Origin: Agromyces lapidis
Lineage (GTDB): Bacteria > Actinomycetota > Actinomycetes > Actinomycetales > Microbacteriaceae
Reading direction: 5' to 3'
NCBI RefSeq assembly: GCF_009749405.1
Contig: NZ_WBIQ01000006.1
Coordinates: 1-64,000 of the forward strand
Length of the DNA: 64,000 nucleotides
Below, piece by piece: positions 50,382 through 59,938 of this stretch. The notes beneath the pieces were generated by a model. The model saw only the letters and a list, made by a program, of their open reading frames with translations, made no database searches and had not been told where the DNA came from. The position numbers and the translations under genes are program-made. Position 1 is the first letter of the stretch; every line of letters begins with the position of its first letter.

Positions 50382-52118
50382 TCAGCAGTTCGGGCGGCAC
50401 GCGCGCTGGGAGAGGGCGTCGGTGAGCACGACGCTCAGGTCCTGCGGCTTGGCGGCGGAGTACGCGGCCCCGCCCGTGGCCTTCGCGATCGCCCGCATCG
50501 CCTTCACGTCGGTGTCGGGGCCGATGCCGACCATGATGACCGGGACGGGCTTCGCCGGGTCGTCCATCTCGCTGAGCTGGGCGAGCAGCTGGTCGAGCGA
50601 GATCCCGTTCTCGTCCTCGTTGCGGCCGTCGGTGAGCAGGAGCACCGAGTTCACCTTGCCGGTGTCGTACGTCGATCGCACGTGCGCGACGGCCGCGAGG
50701 GTCGTGTCGTAGAGCCCCGTCGCGCCGCCGAGGCGCCCGGGCAGGGAGGCGATGGCGGTGCCGAGCTTCGCCTTCTGCTCCTCGTCGCCGAGCCGCTCGA
50801 TGGGGGCGAGGGCCTCCCAGTCGCGATCGCCTGCGCGCTCGGTCGAGAAGATCCAGAGGCCGAGATCGACGTCGCCCGAGAACTGGGCGAGCGTCGAGCT
50901 CGTCGCCTGGGTGAGCAGGTCGATCCGCCGGAGGCCGGTGACCGTCGGCTCCTCCATCGAGCCGGAGACGTCGATGACCGAGAGGATGCGCGAACGCAGG
51001 CTCAGGACGCCCCAGGTGCGGAGGATCGCGACCTGCGCGCCGGCGGCGGCCGTGTCGACGGCGACGGCTTCGGCGAGGACGCCCTCCTGCTCGAGCTCTC
51101 CCGACCCGACGCCGTCGCGGAAGCCGTCGGCGGCGAAGGCGTCCTTCGCGCCCCAGAGTGCGAGCTTCAGCCCGTCGAGTTCTCTCGCCCGGAGTTCGAG
51201 GGCCCGCGACTCGGCGGTCTCGGGCGCGCGCTCGGCATCGGGAGCGGGGAGGTTCTTCGCGAGCTCGGTCTCGTCGAGGGAGCGGAGGAACGGGTAGTTG
51301 AGGGCGAGCGTGCCGTCGGCGGGGTAGAGGGCGACGAGCGGGGAGGAGCCGGCCTCCCGGTTGTGCAGCGCGATCTGCTGCTCGCTCGCGATCGCGAAGG
51401 TTCCGGCGGGGCGGGAGCCGAGCTCGGCGAACGAGTCGGCCGCCGTCGGCAGCACGGTGTCGTTGAGCTGGATCATCGCGGTCTGGAACTGTCGTGGCGC
51501 ACCGATGTCGGCGCGCCGCTCCATCGCCTGGAGGGCGCTGAGGCTCGCCGAGGAGGCCTCGGGATCGGCCAGGAGCGCCGTGAACTCGCCCTTCATGAGC
51601 GCGTTCCATCCCGGAGCGGCATCGCCGAGCTCGCTCGCCCGTTCCGCGGCGGCGGCGAAGACGACGGGACTCGAGGCGATCGATCGTTCGAGGGCGAAGT
51701 TCGGCACCGGCCGGCCGAGCGATCGGGCGGTGCTCGACATGCGCACGAGCCAGACGGGGGAGTCTGGGATCCAGGCGTCGAGCTCCGCCGCGTTGCCGGA
51801 GGCGAGCATCGCTGCGGTGTCGACGGAGGCCTGGGCGACGACCTCGGTGCGGGAGCACGACTTCTCGCTCGCGTCGTAGTCGGCCGCGATCGCCTTCACG
51901 GTCGCGGCGATCGCCGGGTCGGCGACGACGCTGAGCTCGGCCGGCGAGGTGCAGGGGATCTCGGGGTTCTGCCAGCGCTCGAGCTCGCCGCTCGCCCAGG
52001 CCACACCGGTGACGCCCGCGACGCCGACGAGGGCGACCGTCGCGGACACCGCCGCGATCGCGATGGTCGTGCGCCGGCGTCGCCGACGGTCCGCTGCTCG
52101 TTCGCTCCGTCGACTCAC
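50382..52118 (-). CDS. Substrate-binding and VWA domain-containing membrane protein
   Basis: 578 residues. A basic cytoplasmic N-terminus (RRSERAADRRRRRRT) and one membrane helix (about 18-42) precede an extracellular binding-protein-like domain (CTSPAELSVVADPAIAATVK, then ELDAWIPDSPVWLVRM, family-1/molybdate-binding style). It ends in a von Willebrand A domain with an intact MIDAS (SVIDVSGSMEEP, ATGLYDTTLAAV, LLLTDGRNEDENG). I use GTG 52118 (GGAG upstream) rather than the long frame to 52226. A metal-dependent adhesion or ligand-binding role outside the cell is likely; ligand unknown. It is divergent from thiL. Confidence 0.82.
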   Translation of the reverse strand: MSRRSERAADRRRRRRTTIAIAAVSATVALVGVAGVTGVAWASGELERWQNPEIPCTSPAELSVVADPAIAATVKAIAADYDASEKSCSRTEVVAQASVDTAAMLASGNAAELDAWIPDSPVWLVRMSSTARSLGRPVPNFALERSIASSPVVFAAAAERASELGDAAPGWNALMKGEFTALLADPEASSASLSALQAMERRADIGAPRQFQTAMIQLNDTVLPTAADSFAELGSRPAGTFAIASEQQIALHNREAGSSPLVALYPADGTLALNYPFLRSLDETELAKNLPAPDAERAPETAESRALELRARELDGLKLALWGAKDAFAADGFRDGVGSGELEQEGVLAEAVAVDTAAAGAQVAILRTWGVLSLRSRILSVIDVSGSMEEPTVTGLRRIDLLTQATSSTLAQFSGDVDLGLWIFSTERAGDRDWEALAPIERLGDEEQKAKLGTAIASLPGRLGGATGLYDTTLAAVAHVRSTYDTGKVNSVLLLTDGRNEDENGISLDQLLAQLSEMDDPAKPVPVIMVGIGPDTDVKAMRAIAKATGGAAYSAAKPQDLSVVLTDALSQRACRPNC

Positions 52119-52257
52119 GCTCGCTCCATCGCAGGGCGGTGGGCAGGGGCGTCCACCGCGATCGGGTTCTCCGCGAACCCAGCGTAGGCATCGACGCCGA
52201 ATTCGTAAAGAACCATTACACACCATCCGTCGTCCGGTGGTGACCTACGCTGAGTGG

Positions 52258-53283
52258 ATGCCCGACGACCGCCCAAGCACCGACGCAGACCTCGAGACGA
52301 TCGGCGGGATCGAGACCATCGGGGCGCTCGGCGAGCAGGCCGTGCTCGCCCGGATCCTGCCGCGCCTGCAGCCCGGCGACTCGGCGCTGCTCGGCGCCGG
52401 CGACGACGCCGCCGTGATCGCCGCGCCCGACGGCCGCTTCGTCGTGACCTGCGACATGATGGTCCACGGTCCCGACTTCCGCCTCGCCTGGTCGACGCCG
52501 TTCGAGCTCGGCTGGAAGGCGGCGGCGACGAACCTCACCGACGTCGCCGCGATGGGTGCCCGGCCGACCGCGCTCGTCGTCGCGATCGCGGCGCCGCCGA
52601 ACCTCGCGGTCGCGGTGCTCGAAGGCATCGCCGACGGGCTGCGCGAGGGACTCGCCTCCCTCGCTCCGGGGGCCGGCGTCGTCGGCGGCGACCTCTCGGC
52701 GTCGTCCGTGCTGACGATCACCGTCACCGCCTTCGGCGATCTCGAGGGCCGCAGCGCGGTCACCCGCTCCGGCGCGCGGGTCGGCGACGTCCTCGCGCAT
52801 GCCGGCGTCCGCGGCGACGCGGCGCAGGGCCTGCGCCTGCTCTTCGCCGAGGGGGTGGATGCCTCGGGGGAACCCGATCCCGAGCGTGCCGCCGCGCTTC
52901 GCGCGAGGCATCCGCGCCTCATCGCCGCACAGCTCGCACCCGAACCTCCCGTCGGTGCCGGCGTCGCCGCGGCCGAGGCGGGCGCGACCGCCATGCTCGA
53001 CGTCTCCGACGGGCTGGCGCGCGACGCGCGGCGGCTGGCCGAGGCGAGCGGGGTCGGCCTCGACTTCGACGGCGCCGCTCTCGGTGCCGACGTGCGACTC
53101 GCCCTGGCAGGCGCCGAGGACCACGGACTGCTCGCGACGTTCCCAGCCGGGGCGCCGGTGCCCGCGCCGTTCGAGGTGATCGGCCGTGTCGTCGAGGATG
53201 CCGGAGAACTTCGGGTCGACGGTGCACCGATCGCCGCCGACGGGTGGGATCCCTACTCGGGCTGGGACGGCCGCGCGGGCTGA
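52258..53283 (+). CDS. thiL: Thiamine-monophosphate kinase
   Basis: 341-residue ThiL, which phosphorylates thiamine phosphate to the diphosphate cofactor. Signatures: LLGAGDDAAVIAAPDGRFVV, CDMMVHGPDFRLAWSTP, WKAAATNLTDVAAMGARPTA and VVGGDLSASSVLTITVTAFG, and the later ATAMLDVSDGLARDARRLA. ATG 52258 lies close to the divergent VWA gene promoter region. The ribosome site is weak. It overlaps the convergent rsmD gene by 31 bases at the 3' end. No TPP riboswitch is visible upstream. Confidence 0.93.
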   Translation: MPDDRPSTDADLETIGGIETIGALGEQAVLARILPRLQPGDSALLGAGDDAAVIAAPDGRFVVTCDMMVHGPDFRLAWSTPFELGWKAAATNLTDVAAMGARPTALVVAIAAPPNLAVAVLEGIADGLREGLASLAPGAGVVGGDLSASSVLTITVTAFGDLEGRSAVTRSGARVGDVLAHAGVRGDAAQGLRLLFAEGVDASGEPDPERAAALRARHPRLIAAQLAPEPPVGAGVAAAEAGATAMLDVSDGLARDARRLAEASGVGLDFDGAALGADVRLALAGAEDHGLLATFPAGAPVPAPFEVIGRVVEDAGELRVDGAPIAADGWDPYSGWDGRAG

Positions 53284-53846
53284 TCGGGCGCCGCCCACCA
53301 CAGCGTCGTCTCGCCGTAGTCGCGTCGCCGCTCGGGTGCGAGGCCCGCGGGCCAGACCGGCTCGGGCGAGCGGCTGCTGCGCTCGACCACGACGACCGCG
53401 TCATCGGACAGGAGCGGGGCGAGCAGCTCGAGATCGTGGGCGAGCGCGGTTTCGGAGAGATCGTAGGGCGGGTCGACGAACACGAGGTCGACCGGCCCGG
53501 CCGCGCCCTCGAGGTAGGCGGCGACCGCCCGCGGCACGACGCGGACGCGCACCGCGTGCCCGCCGCCGTCGGCGCGGCCGACGGCGTCGGCGTTGCGCCG
53601 GCAGATCTCTGAGGCGGGCTTCGCCCGCTCGACGAGCACGACCTCGGCGGCGCCACGGCTCGCGGCCTCGAGGCCGAGCGCGCCCGAGCCGGCGTAGAGG
53701 TCGAGCACGCGTGCGCCGTGGATCGCGTCGCGGGCCTCGAGCGCGGAGAAGATCGCCTCGCGCACGCGGTCGCTCGTGGGACGGGTGCCGGAGCGCGGAA
53801 CCTGGAGGCTGAGAGAGCCGGCGAATCCGGCGATGATGCGGGTCAT
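53253..53846 (-). CDS. rsmD: 16S rRNA (guanine(966)-N(2))-methyltransferase
   Basis: 197-residue SAM-dependent methyltransferase. RsmD signatures: TRIIAGFAGSLSLQVP, GTRPTSDRVREAIFSALEAR, the SAM loop VLDLYAGSGALGLEAASRGA and the catalytic VFVDPPYDLSETAL. It methylates G966 (E. coli numbering) of 16S rRNA. ATG 53846. The 3' end overlaps thiL tail to tail. Confidence 0.93.
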   Translation of the reverse strand: MTRIIAGFAGSLSLQVPRSGTRPTSDRVREAIFSALEARDAIHGARVLDLYAGSGALGLEAASRGAAEVVLVERAKPASEICRRNADAVGRADGGGHAVRVRVVPRAVAAYLEGAAGPVDLVFVDPPYDLSETALAHDLELLAPLLSDDAVVVVERSSRSPEPVWPAGLAPERRRDYGETTLWWAAPDQPARPSQPE

Positions 53847-53894
53847 GCTCCCGGCAGCTTATCGACGCAGGCCCACCGCTGCCATGATGGAGGG

Positions 53895-54722
53895 GTGCCT
53901 GCCCCATTTGCTGAAGAGACCGGCTCGACCGAACGCCTGCCCGCCGAACCGTCCCGACACCGAGGGGGCGAGCAGCAGCTGATCGACCGCCTCTGGGACT
54001 TCGCCGATCCCGAGGCCAGCGCCGAGCGGTTCCGCGAACTCGCGGCCGACGCGTCGGAGACCGCGCACACCCGCGCCGTCATGCAGACCCAGCTCGCCCG
54101 CGCCCTCGGGCTGCTCGGCCGGGGCGACGAGGCGCTCGCGGTGCTCGACCAGGTCGCAGCGCTGCCGGCCGACGACGAGCCCCCCGCCTTCGCCGCAGAG
54201 CTGCGCGCCCGCGTCGCGATCGAGCGGGGCCGCCTCGCCGCGGCCGGCGGGCGGCCCGCCGACGCCGTTCCCGAGCTCACCCGCGGGGTGCGCGAGGCCG
54301 CCATCGCGGGGTCGACCTTCCTCGTGCTCGATGCGCTGCACATGCTCGCGCTCAACGACGCCGGCCACGAGGAGGAGTGGGCGACCGAGGGATTCGACGT
54401 GCTCGACGGCGCGCGCGACCCACGAGTGCTCCGCTGGGGCGTCGCGCTCCACAACAACCTCGGATGGACCCTGCACGACTCTGGCCGACTCACCGGTGCG
54501 CTGATGCAGTTCGAGGAGGCGGCACGCGCGGCCGAGGCGTACGGCACCGCCGAGCAGCGGCACGTGGCGAAGTGGTCGGTCGCGCGGTGCCTGCGCAGCC
54601 TCGGCCGCACCGAGGAGGCTCTCGAGCTCCAGCGCGCGCTCGCGGCCGAGCGCCCCGACGACCCCTACGTGCAGGCCGAGCTCGCGGCGCTGACGGAGGC
54701 GCCGCCTACGATCGAGGCATGA
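53895..54722 (+). CDS. Tetratricopeptide-like protein
   Basis: 275 residues, mostly alpha-helical, with TPR-like helix pairs (RALGLLGRGDEALAVLDQVA, HNNLGWTLHDSGRLTGALMQ with FEEAARAAEAYG, and SLGRTEEALELQRALAAE). There is no signal peptide or membrane segment, so it is cytoplasmic, probably a protein-interaction scaffold. GTG 53895 is the best start, with GGAGG closely upstream; a leaderless start is possible. The stop overlaps the recG ATG. Role unknown; location between rsmD and recG does not specify one. Confidence 0.72.
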   Translation: MPAPFAEETGSTERLPAEPSRHRGGEQQLIDRLWDFADPEASAERFRELAADASETAHTRAVMQTQLARALGLLGRGDEALAVLDQVAALPADDEPPAFAAELRARVAIERGRLAAAGGRPADAVPELTRGVREAAIAGSTFLVLDALHMLALNDAGHEEEWATEGFDVLDGARDPRVLRWGVALHNNLGWTLHDSGRLTGALMQFEEAARAAEAYGTAEQRHVAKWSVARCLRSLGRTEEALELQRALAAERPDDPYVQAELAALTEAPPTIEA

Positions 54723-56929
54723 CCGCACGACCAGCGGATGCCCCCGAGGAGGCGATCCCCGGCAGCTACACGCTCGATTCGAAGCTGGCCGGCGCCCTCG
54801 GCGGGCGCACCGCCCAGGCGATCGAGCGGGCGTTCGGCTACGTCACCGTCGGCGAGCTGCTCGCGCACTACCCGCGGCGCTACGCGTTGCGCGGCGAGCT
54901 CACGGCGCTCGCGTCGCTGCCGCTCGACGAGAACGTCACCCTCGTCGCCGAGGTGATCGAGGTGCGCGTCCGCGAGATGCGCCAGCGCAGGGGCTCGATC
55001 GTCGAGGCGAAAATCTCCGACGGTACGGGCGTGCTGACGCTCACGTTCTTCAACCAGCGCTGGCGCGAGAACGACCTGCGCCCAGGGCGCCGGGGCATCT
55101 TCGCCGGCAAGGTCGGCGACTACCGGGGCAATCGCCAGCTGGCGCATCCCGACTACGAGCTCTTCGACGACGAGGTCCCGATCGAGGTCGGCGACGCCGC
55201 CGCCAAGCGCTGGGCCGAGGCGCCCATCGCGATCTACCCCGCCACCTCGACGCTCGCGAGCTGGCAGCTCGCGAAGTCGATCGCGCTGCTCCTCGACGGC
55301 CTCGGCCGGGTCGACGATCCGCTGCCGGCTTCGGTGCGGGAGAACCGCGGGCTTCTCGCGCACCGCGACGCGCTCGAGCGGGTGCATCGACCCGAGCGCG
55401 AGCCCGATTGGAAGGCGGCCAGGCGAACCCTGCGCTTCACCGAGGCGTTCGTGCTGCAGTCGGCGCTGCTCGAGCGGCGGGCCGCGCTGCGAGCACGTCA
55501 CGCGCTCGCCCGGCGCCCGGCGCCCGGCGGCCTGCTCGAACGCTTCGACGCCGCGCTGCCGTTCGCGCTGACCGGCGATCAAGAGCAGGTGGGCGCCGAG
55601 ATCGCCCACGACCTCGGCGAGCCGGTGCCGATGAACCGCCTCGTCCAGGGCGAGGTCGGCTCCGGCAAGACCGTCGTCGCGCTGCGCGCGATGCTCGCCG
55701 TCGCCGACTCGGGCGGGCAGTCGGCGCTCCTCGCCCCGACCGAGGTGCTCGCCGCCCAGCACCTCCGCTCGATCGCGAAGATGCTCGGCCCCGAGCTCTC
55801 GGCCGAGCTGATCCCCACGCTGCTCACGGGCCAGCTGCCCGCCGCCGAACGCAAGAAGGCGCTGCTGCGCGCCGCGGCCGGCCAGTCGCGGCTCGTCGTC
55901 GGCACCCACGCGCTCCTCGGCGACACGGTCACCTTCGCCGACCTCGGGCTGGTGGTGGTCGACGAGCAGCACCGCTTCGGCGTCGAGCAGCGCGAGGCGC
56001 TGCGGCTGAAGGGCGCCGAGCCGCCGCACGTGCTCGTGCTCACCGCCACCCCGATCCCGCGCACCGTCGCGATGACGGTGTTCGGCGACCTCGACGTCTC
56101 GACGATCGCCGAGCTCCCGGCGGGCCGCGCCGGCATCGAGTCGCAGGTGGTGCCGCTCGCGATCCGCCCCGCCTGGCGACCGCGCGTCTGGGAGCGCCTC
56201 GCCGAGGAGGTCGCCCTCGGCCGCCAGGGCTTCGTCGTGTGCCCGGCGATCGAGACGCGGGTCGCCGAAGACGACGGCGCCGAGCCCGTACCGGGCGAGA
56301 CGGAGGGCGCCGGCCCCGTGGCATCCGTCGCCTCGGTGCTCGCCGAGCTCGGTGAGCACCCCCGTTTCGCCGAGCTCCGCGTCGCGCCGCTGCACGGGCG
56401 CATGAGCGCCGAAGAGAAAGATCGCACGATGCGTGCCTTCGCGGCGGGCGAACTCGACGTGCTCGTCTCGACGACGGTCATCGAGGTGGGCGTCGACGTG
56501 CCGAACGCGAGCGTGATGGTCGTCGTCGACGCCGACCGATTCGGGGTCTCGCAGCTGCATCAGCTGCGCGGGCGGGTCGGCCGGGGCGCCGTGCCCGGGC
56601 TGTGCCTGCTGGTCACGGGCGCGCCGCCGAACTCGCTCGCCCTCCAGCGCGTCGAGGCCGTCGCCGCCACCCTCGACGGCTTCGAACTGGCCCGGGTCGA
56701 CCTCGAGCTCCGGCAGGAGGGCGATGTGCTCGGCGCGATGCAGTCGGGCGGGCGATCCTCCCTCAAGCTGCTGCGGGTGGTGCGCGACGGTGAGATCATC
56801 GCCGACGCACGAGCCGAGGCCGAGGCGATCCTCGAGGTCGATCCGACGCTCGAGGGGCACCCGGCGCTCGCGGCCGCCGTCCGCCGGCGACTCGACGACG
56901 AGGCCAGCGGATACCTGAGCAAGGGCTGA
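54719..56929 (+). CDS. recG: ATP-dependent DNA helicase RecG
   Basis: 736-residue RecG, which reverses stalled replication forks and branch-migrates junctions. The N-terminal OB/wedge region (KISDGTGVLTLTFFNQRW) is followed by helicase motif I LVQGEVGSGKTVVALRAML, motif Ia LLAPTEVLAAQHLRSIAKML, motif II DEQHRFGVEQREAL (DEQH as in RecG), motif III LTATPIPRTVAMTVFGDLD, and motifs V-VI VIEVGVDVPNASVMVV and QLRGRVGRG. A short acidic insert lies near residue 520 (VAEDDGAEPVPGETEG). ATG 54719 overlaps the TPR gene stop. Confidence 0.95.
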   Translation: MTARPADAPEEAIPGSYTLDSKLAGALGGRTAQAIERAFGYVTVGELLAHYPRRYALRGELTALASLPLDENVTLVAEVIEVRVREMRQRRGSIVEAKISDGTGVLTLTFFNQRWRENDLRPGRRGIFAGKVGDYRGNRQLAHPDYELFDDEVPIEVGDAAAKRWAEAPIAIYPATSTLASWQLAKSIALLLDGLGRVDDPLPASVRENRGLLAHRDALERVHRPEREPDWKAARRTLRFTEAFVLQSALLERRAALRARHALARRPAPGGLLERFDAALPFALTGDQEQVGAEIAHDLGEPVPMNRLVQGEVGSGKTVVALRAMLAVADSGGQSALLAPTEVLAAQHLRSIAKMLGPELSAELIPTLLTGQLPAAERKKALLRAAAGQSRLVVGTHALLGDTVTFADLGLVVVDEQHRFGVEQREALRLKGAEPPHVLVLTATPIPRTVAMTVFGDLDVSTIAELPAGRAGIESQVVPLAIRPAWRPRVWERLAEEVALGRQGFVVCPAIETRVAEDDGAEPVPGETEGAGPVASVASVLAELGEHPRFAELRVAPLHGRMSAEEKDRTMRAFAAGELDVLVSTTVIEVGVDVPNASVMVVVDADRFGVSQLHQLRGRVGRGAVPGLCLLVTGAPPNSLALQRVEAVAATLDGFELARVDLELRQEGDVLGAMQSGGRSSLKLLRVVRDGEIIADARAEAEAILEVDPTLEGHPALAAAVRRRLDDEASGYLSKG

Positions 56930-56980
56930 GACTCTCGGCCGGGCCTCTCGGGGGCCCCCGCTGGCGCTACGCTGTTGCGT

Positions 56981-57468
56981 ATGCAGCGGATCGCCGTCGT
57001 CCCCGGATCGTTCGACCCCGTCACGCGCGGCCACCTCGATGTGATCTCGCGGGCCGCGGGGCTCTACGACGAGCTGCACGTCGTCGTGGTGCACAACCCC
57101 GACAAGTCGGCGCTCCTGCCGATCGCGCAGCGCGTCTCGCTCATCGAGCAGTCGATCGCCGACGCCGGCATCGAGGGTCGCATCGTCGTCGCCGCCTGGA
57201 GCATGGGCCTGCTCGTCGACTACTGCACCGACGTCGGGGCGAGCGTGCTCGTCAAGGGCGTGCGCTCGCAGCTCGACGTCGCATACGAGACGCCGATGGC
57301 GATCGTCAACCGGCATCTCGCCGGCGTCGAGACGGTCTTCCTCCTGCCCGACCCGGCGAACGCGCACGTGTCGAGCTCACTCGTCCGGCAGGTCGCGTCG
57401 CTCGGCGGCGACGTCGCGCCCTATGTACCGGCCGTGGTCGCCGACTACCTCGCGGTGGCGATGACGCC

Positions 57469-57472
<4 letters not shown>
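56981..57472 (+). CDS. coaD: Phosphopantetheine adenylyltransferase
   Basis: 163-residue CoaD, which adenylates 4'-phosphopantetheine in coenzyme A synthesis. Features: [20 protein letters not shown] with the nucleotidyltransferase T/HxGH-type site, [15 protein letters not shown], and [18 protein letters not shown] use ATG 56981 rather than the upstream TTG 56975. A -10-like TACGCT at about 56968 would place transcription start at or near the ATG. The stop overlaps the second moxR gene start (ATGA). Confidence 0.95.
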
Positions 57473-58500
<1,028 letters not shown>

Positions 58501-58501
58501 G

Positions 58502-59938
58502 ATGAGGCGCCCCCGTCCACTGCGCGTCGCGGCCTGGCCGCGGCTCACCAGGCGCGGGGGCGCACTGCTGGTGGTCGGGGCGGCACTCCTCGCCGTCTCG
58601 CTCTGGTTCGACCTGCGCGACATCATGCTGCTCGCCTTCGTCGGCATCGCGATGCCCGGCGTCGCGGCGCTCTTCGTCACGCTGCGGGTGCCGCGGCTCG
58701 GCGTGACCCGCAGGTTCTCGCCCCCGATCGTCGCCGCGGGAACCTCGACGGCCGTCGCGATCGCAGTGCGCAACCGCTCGCGGCGAACCCTCGACGGCGC
58801 GCACTGGCGGGACCGGGTGCCCGAAGGGCTCGACGCGCCGGCCGAGGCGGTGCTGCCGGCCCTCGGGGCGTACGAGGCCGTGCTGCCGTCGGGCGACGAC
58901 ACGGTGCACCTCGAGTACCGCCTGCGGCTGCCCCGCCGCGGCGTCTACGGCATCGGCCCGATGCGGATCGGCCTCGCCGACCCGTTCGGGCTCGCCCGCA
59001 TCGACCGCGACGCCGGTCCGCGCCATGAGGTCGTGGTGACGCCTCGGGTGACCCCGCTCGAGCGGGCCCTCGGTTCCGCCGCCAGCGTCGACGGCGTGCT
59101 GCACGGCCTGCAACGGCGCTCGCACCCGAACTCCGACGAGCTCATCGCCCGCGAGTACCGCTACGGCGATCCGCTGCGCCGCGTGAACTGGCCCGCGACC
59201 GCCCGGCGCGGCGAACTGATGGTGCGCGAGGAGGAGCAGCGCGGCGACCCCGAGGTCCGGATCCTCCTCGACACCACGCTCGCCGGGCAGTTCCCCGGCG
59301 GCGGCTCGAGGCCCGAGTGGGCCGAGCGCGTTCACCTCGGCTTCGAGCTCGGCGTCGAGGTGGCGGCCTCGATCGGCGTGCACCTGCTCGAGCGGGGGTT
59401 CCGCGTCCGCTGCGACCCGCTCGGCGACCCCGGGCGCGGCGGCGTCGGCGAGGGGGCGCCCGGCGCCTACCGGATGCCCGGGGGCGATCACCTGCTGCTC
59501 GAGGACCTCGCCCGGCTCGACGCCCCGGGCCGGGGCGAACGCGTCGACGGCTCGGCTGCGCGCGGCAGCCGGATCGCCGAGGGCCTCGGTCGCGGCGAGG
59601 TGCGCGCACGCGAGGCGAGGATGCCGGGGTTCGCGGTGCTCGTCGACCCCGACGACCAGGATGCCGCGACGCTCGTCTCGCTCCGCACCGGATTCGAGCC
59701 CGCGGTCGCCTTCGTCGGCGAGGGCGTCTCGACGCGGGTCGTCGACGCGCTGGAGCAGGCGGACTGGCGGGTCGTGCGGGTGCGACGGGCCGCAGTGATC
59801 GGCGACGCGTGGGCGGGCGTCGCGCAGCGCGACCGGATGGGCGGAACAGGCGCAGCAGAGACCGCGCGCGGGAGCGCAGCGGGCGCTGACGAACGCGGAA
59901 CGAACCGCCCGCCGGCACGGGGGCGCGATGCGTCCTGA
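58502..59938 (+). CDS. DUF58 domain membrane protein (second set)
   Basis: 478 residues. Two N-terminal helices (LLVVGAALLAVSLWFDLRDI and MLLAFVGIAMPGVAALFVTL) are followed by a beta-rich region and the DUF58 core AREYRYGDPLRRVNWPATAR with RGELMVREEEQR. A VWA-like tail follows (VRILLDTTLAGQFPGG). The C-terminal 30 residues are low complexity and overlap the transglutaminase gene by 11 bases. Partner of the MoxR ATPase just upstream; molecular function undefined. Confidence 0.88.
   Translation: MRRPRPLRVAAWPRLTRRGGALLVVGAALLAVSLWFDLRDIMLLAFVGIAMPGVAALFVTLRVPRLGVTRRFSPPIVAAGTSTAVAIAVRNRSRRTLDGAHWRDRVPEGLDAPAEAVLPALGAYEAVLPSGDDTVHLEYRLRLPRRGVYGIGPMRIGLADPFGLARIDRDAGPRHEVVVTPRVTPLERALGSAASVDGVLHGLQRRSHPNSDELIAREYRYGDPLRRVNWPATARRGELMVREEEQRGDPEVRILLDTTLAGQFPGGGSRPEWAERVHLGFELGVEVAASIGVHLLERGFRVRCDPLGDPGRGGVGEGAPGAYRMPGGDHLLLEDLARLDAPGRGERVDGSAARGSRIAEGLGRGEVRAREARMPGFAVLVDPDDQDAATLVSLRTGFEPAVAFVGEGVSTRVVDALEQADWRVVRVRRAAVIGDAWAGVAQRDRMGGTGAAETARGSAAGADERGTNRPPARGRDAS

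Noticed and set aside
52119-52257. TPP riboswitch before thiL
   Set aside because: The 139-bp gap lacks the CTGAGA and ACCTGA thi-box motifs; only divergent promoter-like A/T-rich sequence is seen.
53884-53982. ATG-started alternative frame (MMEGCLPHLLKRPARP) at the TPR gene start
   Set aside because: It is short, has no family similarity, and runs out of frame with the clearly TPR-like protein; the ATG only provides the GGAGG-containing upstream sequence of the GTG start.
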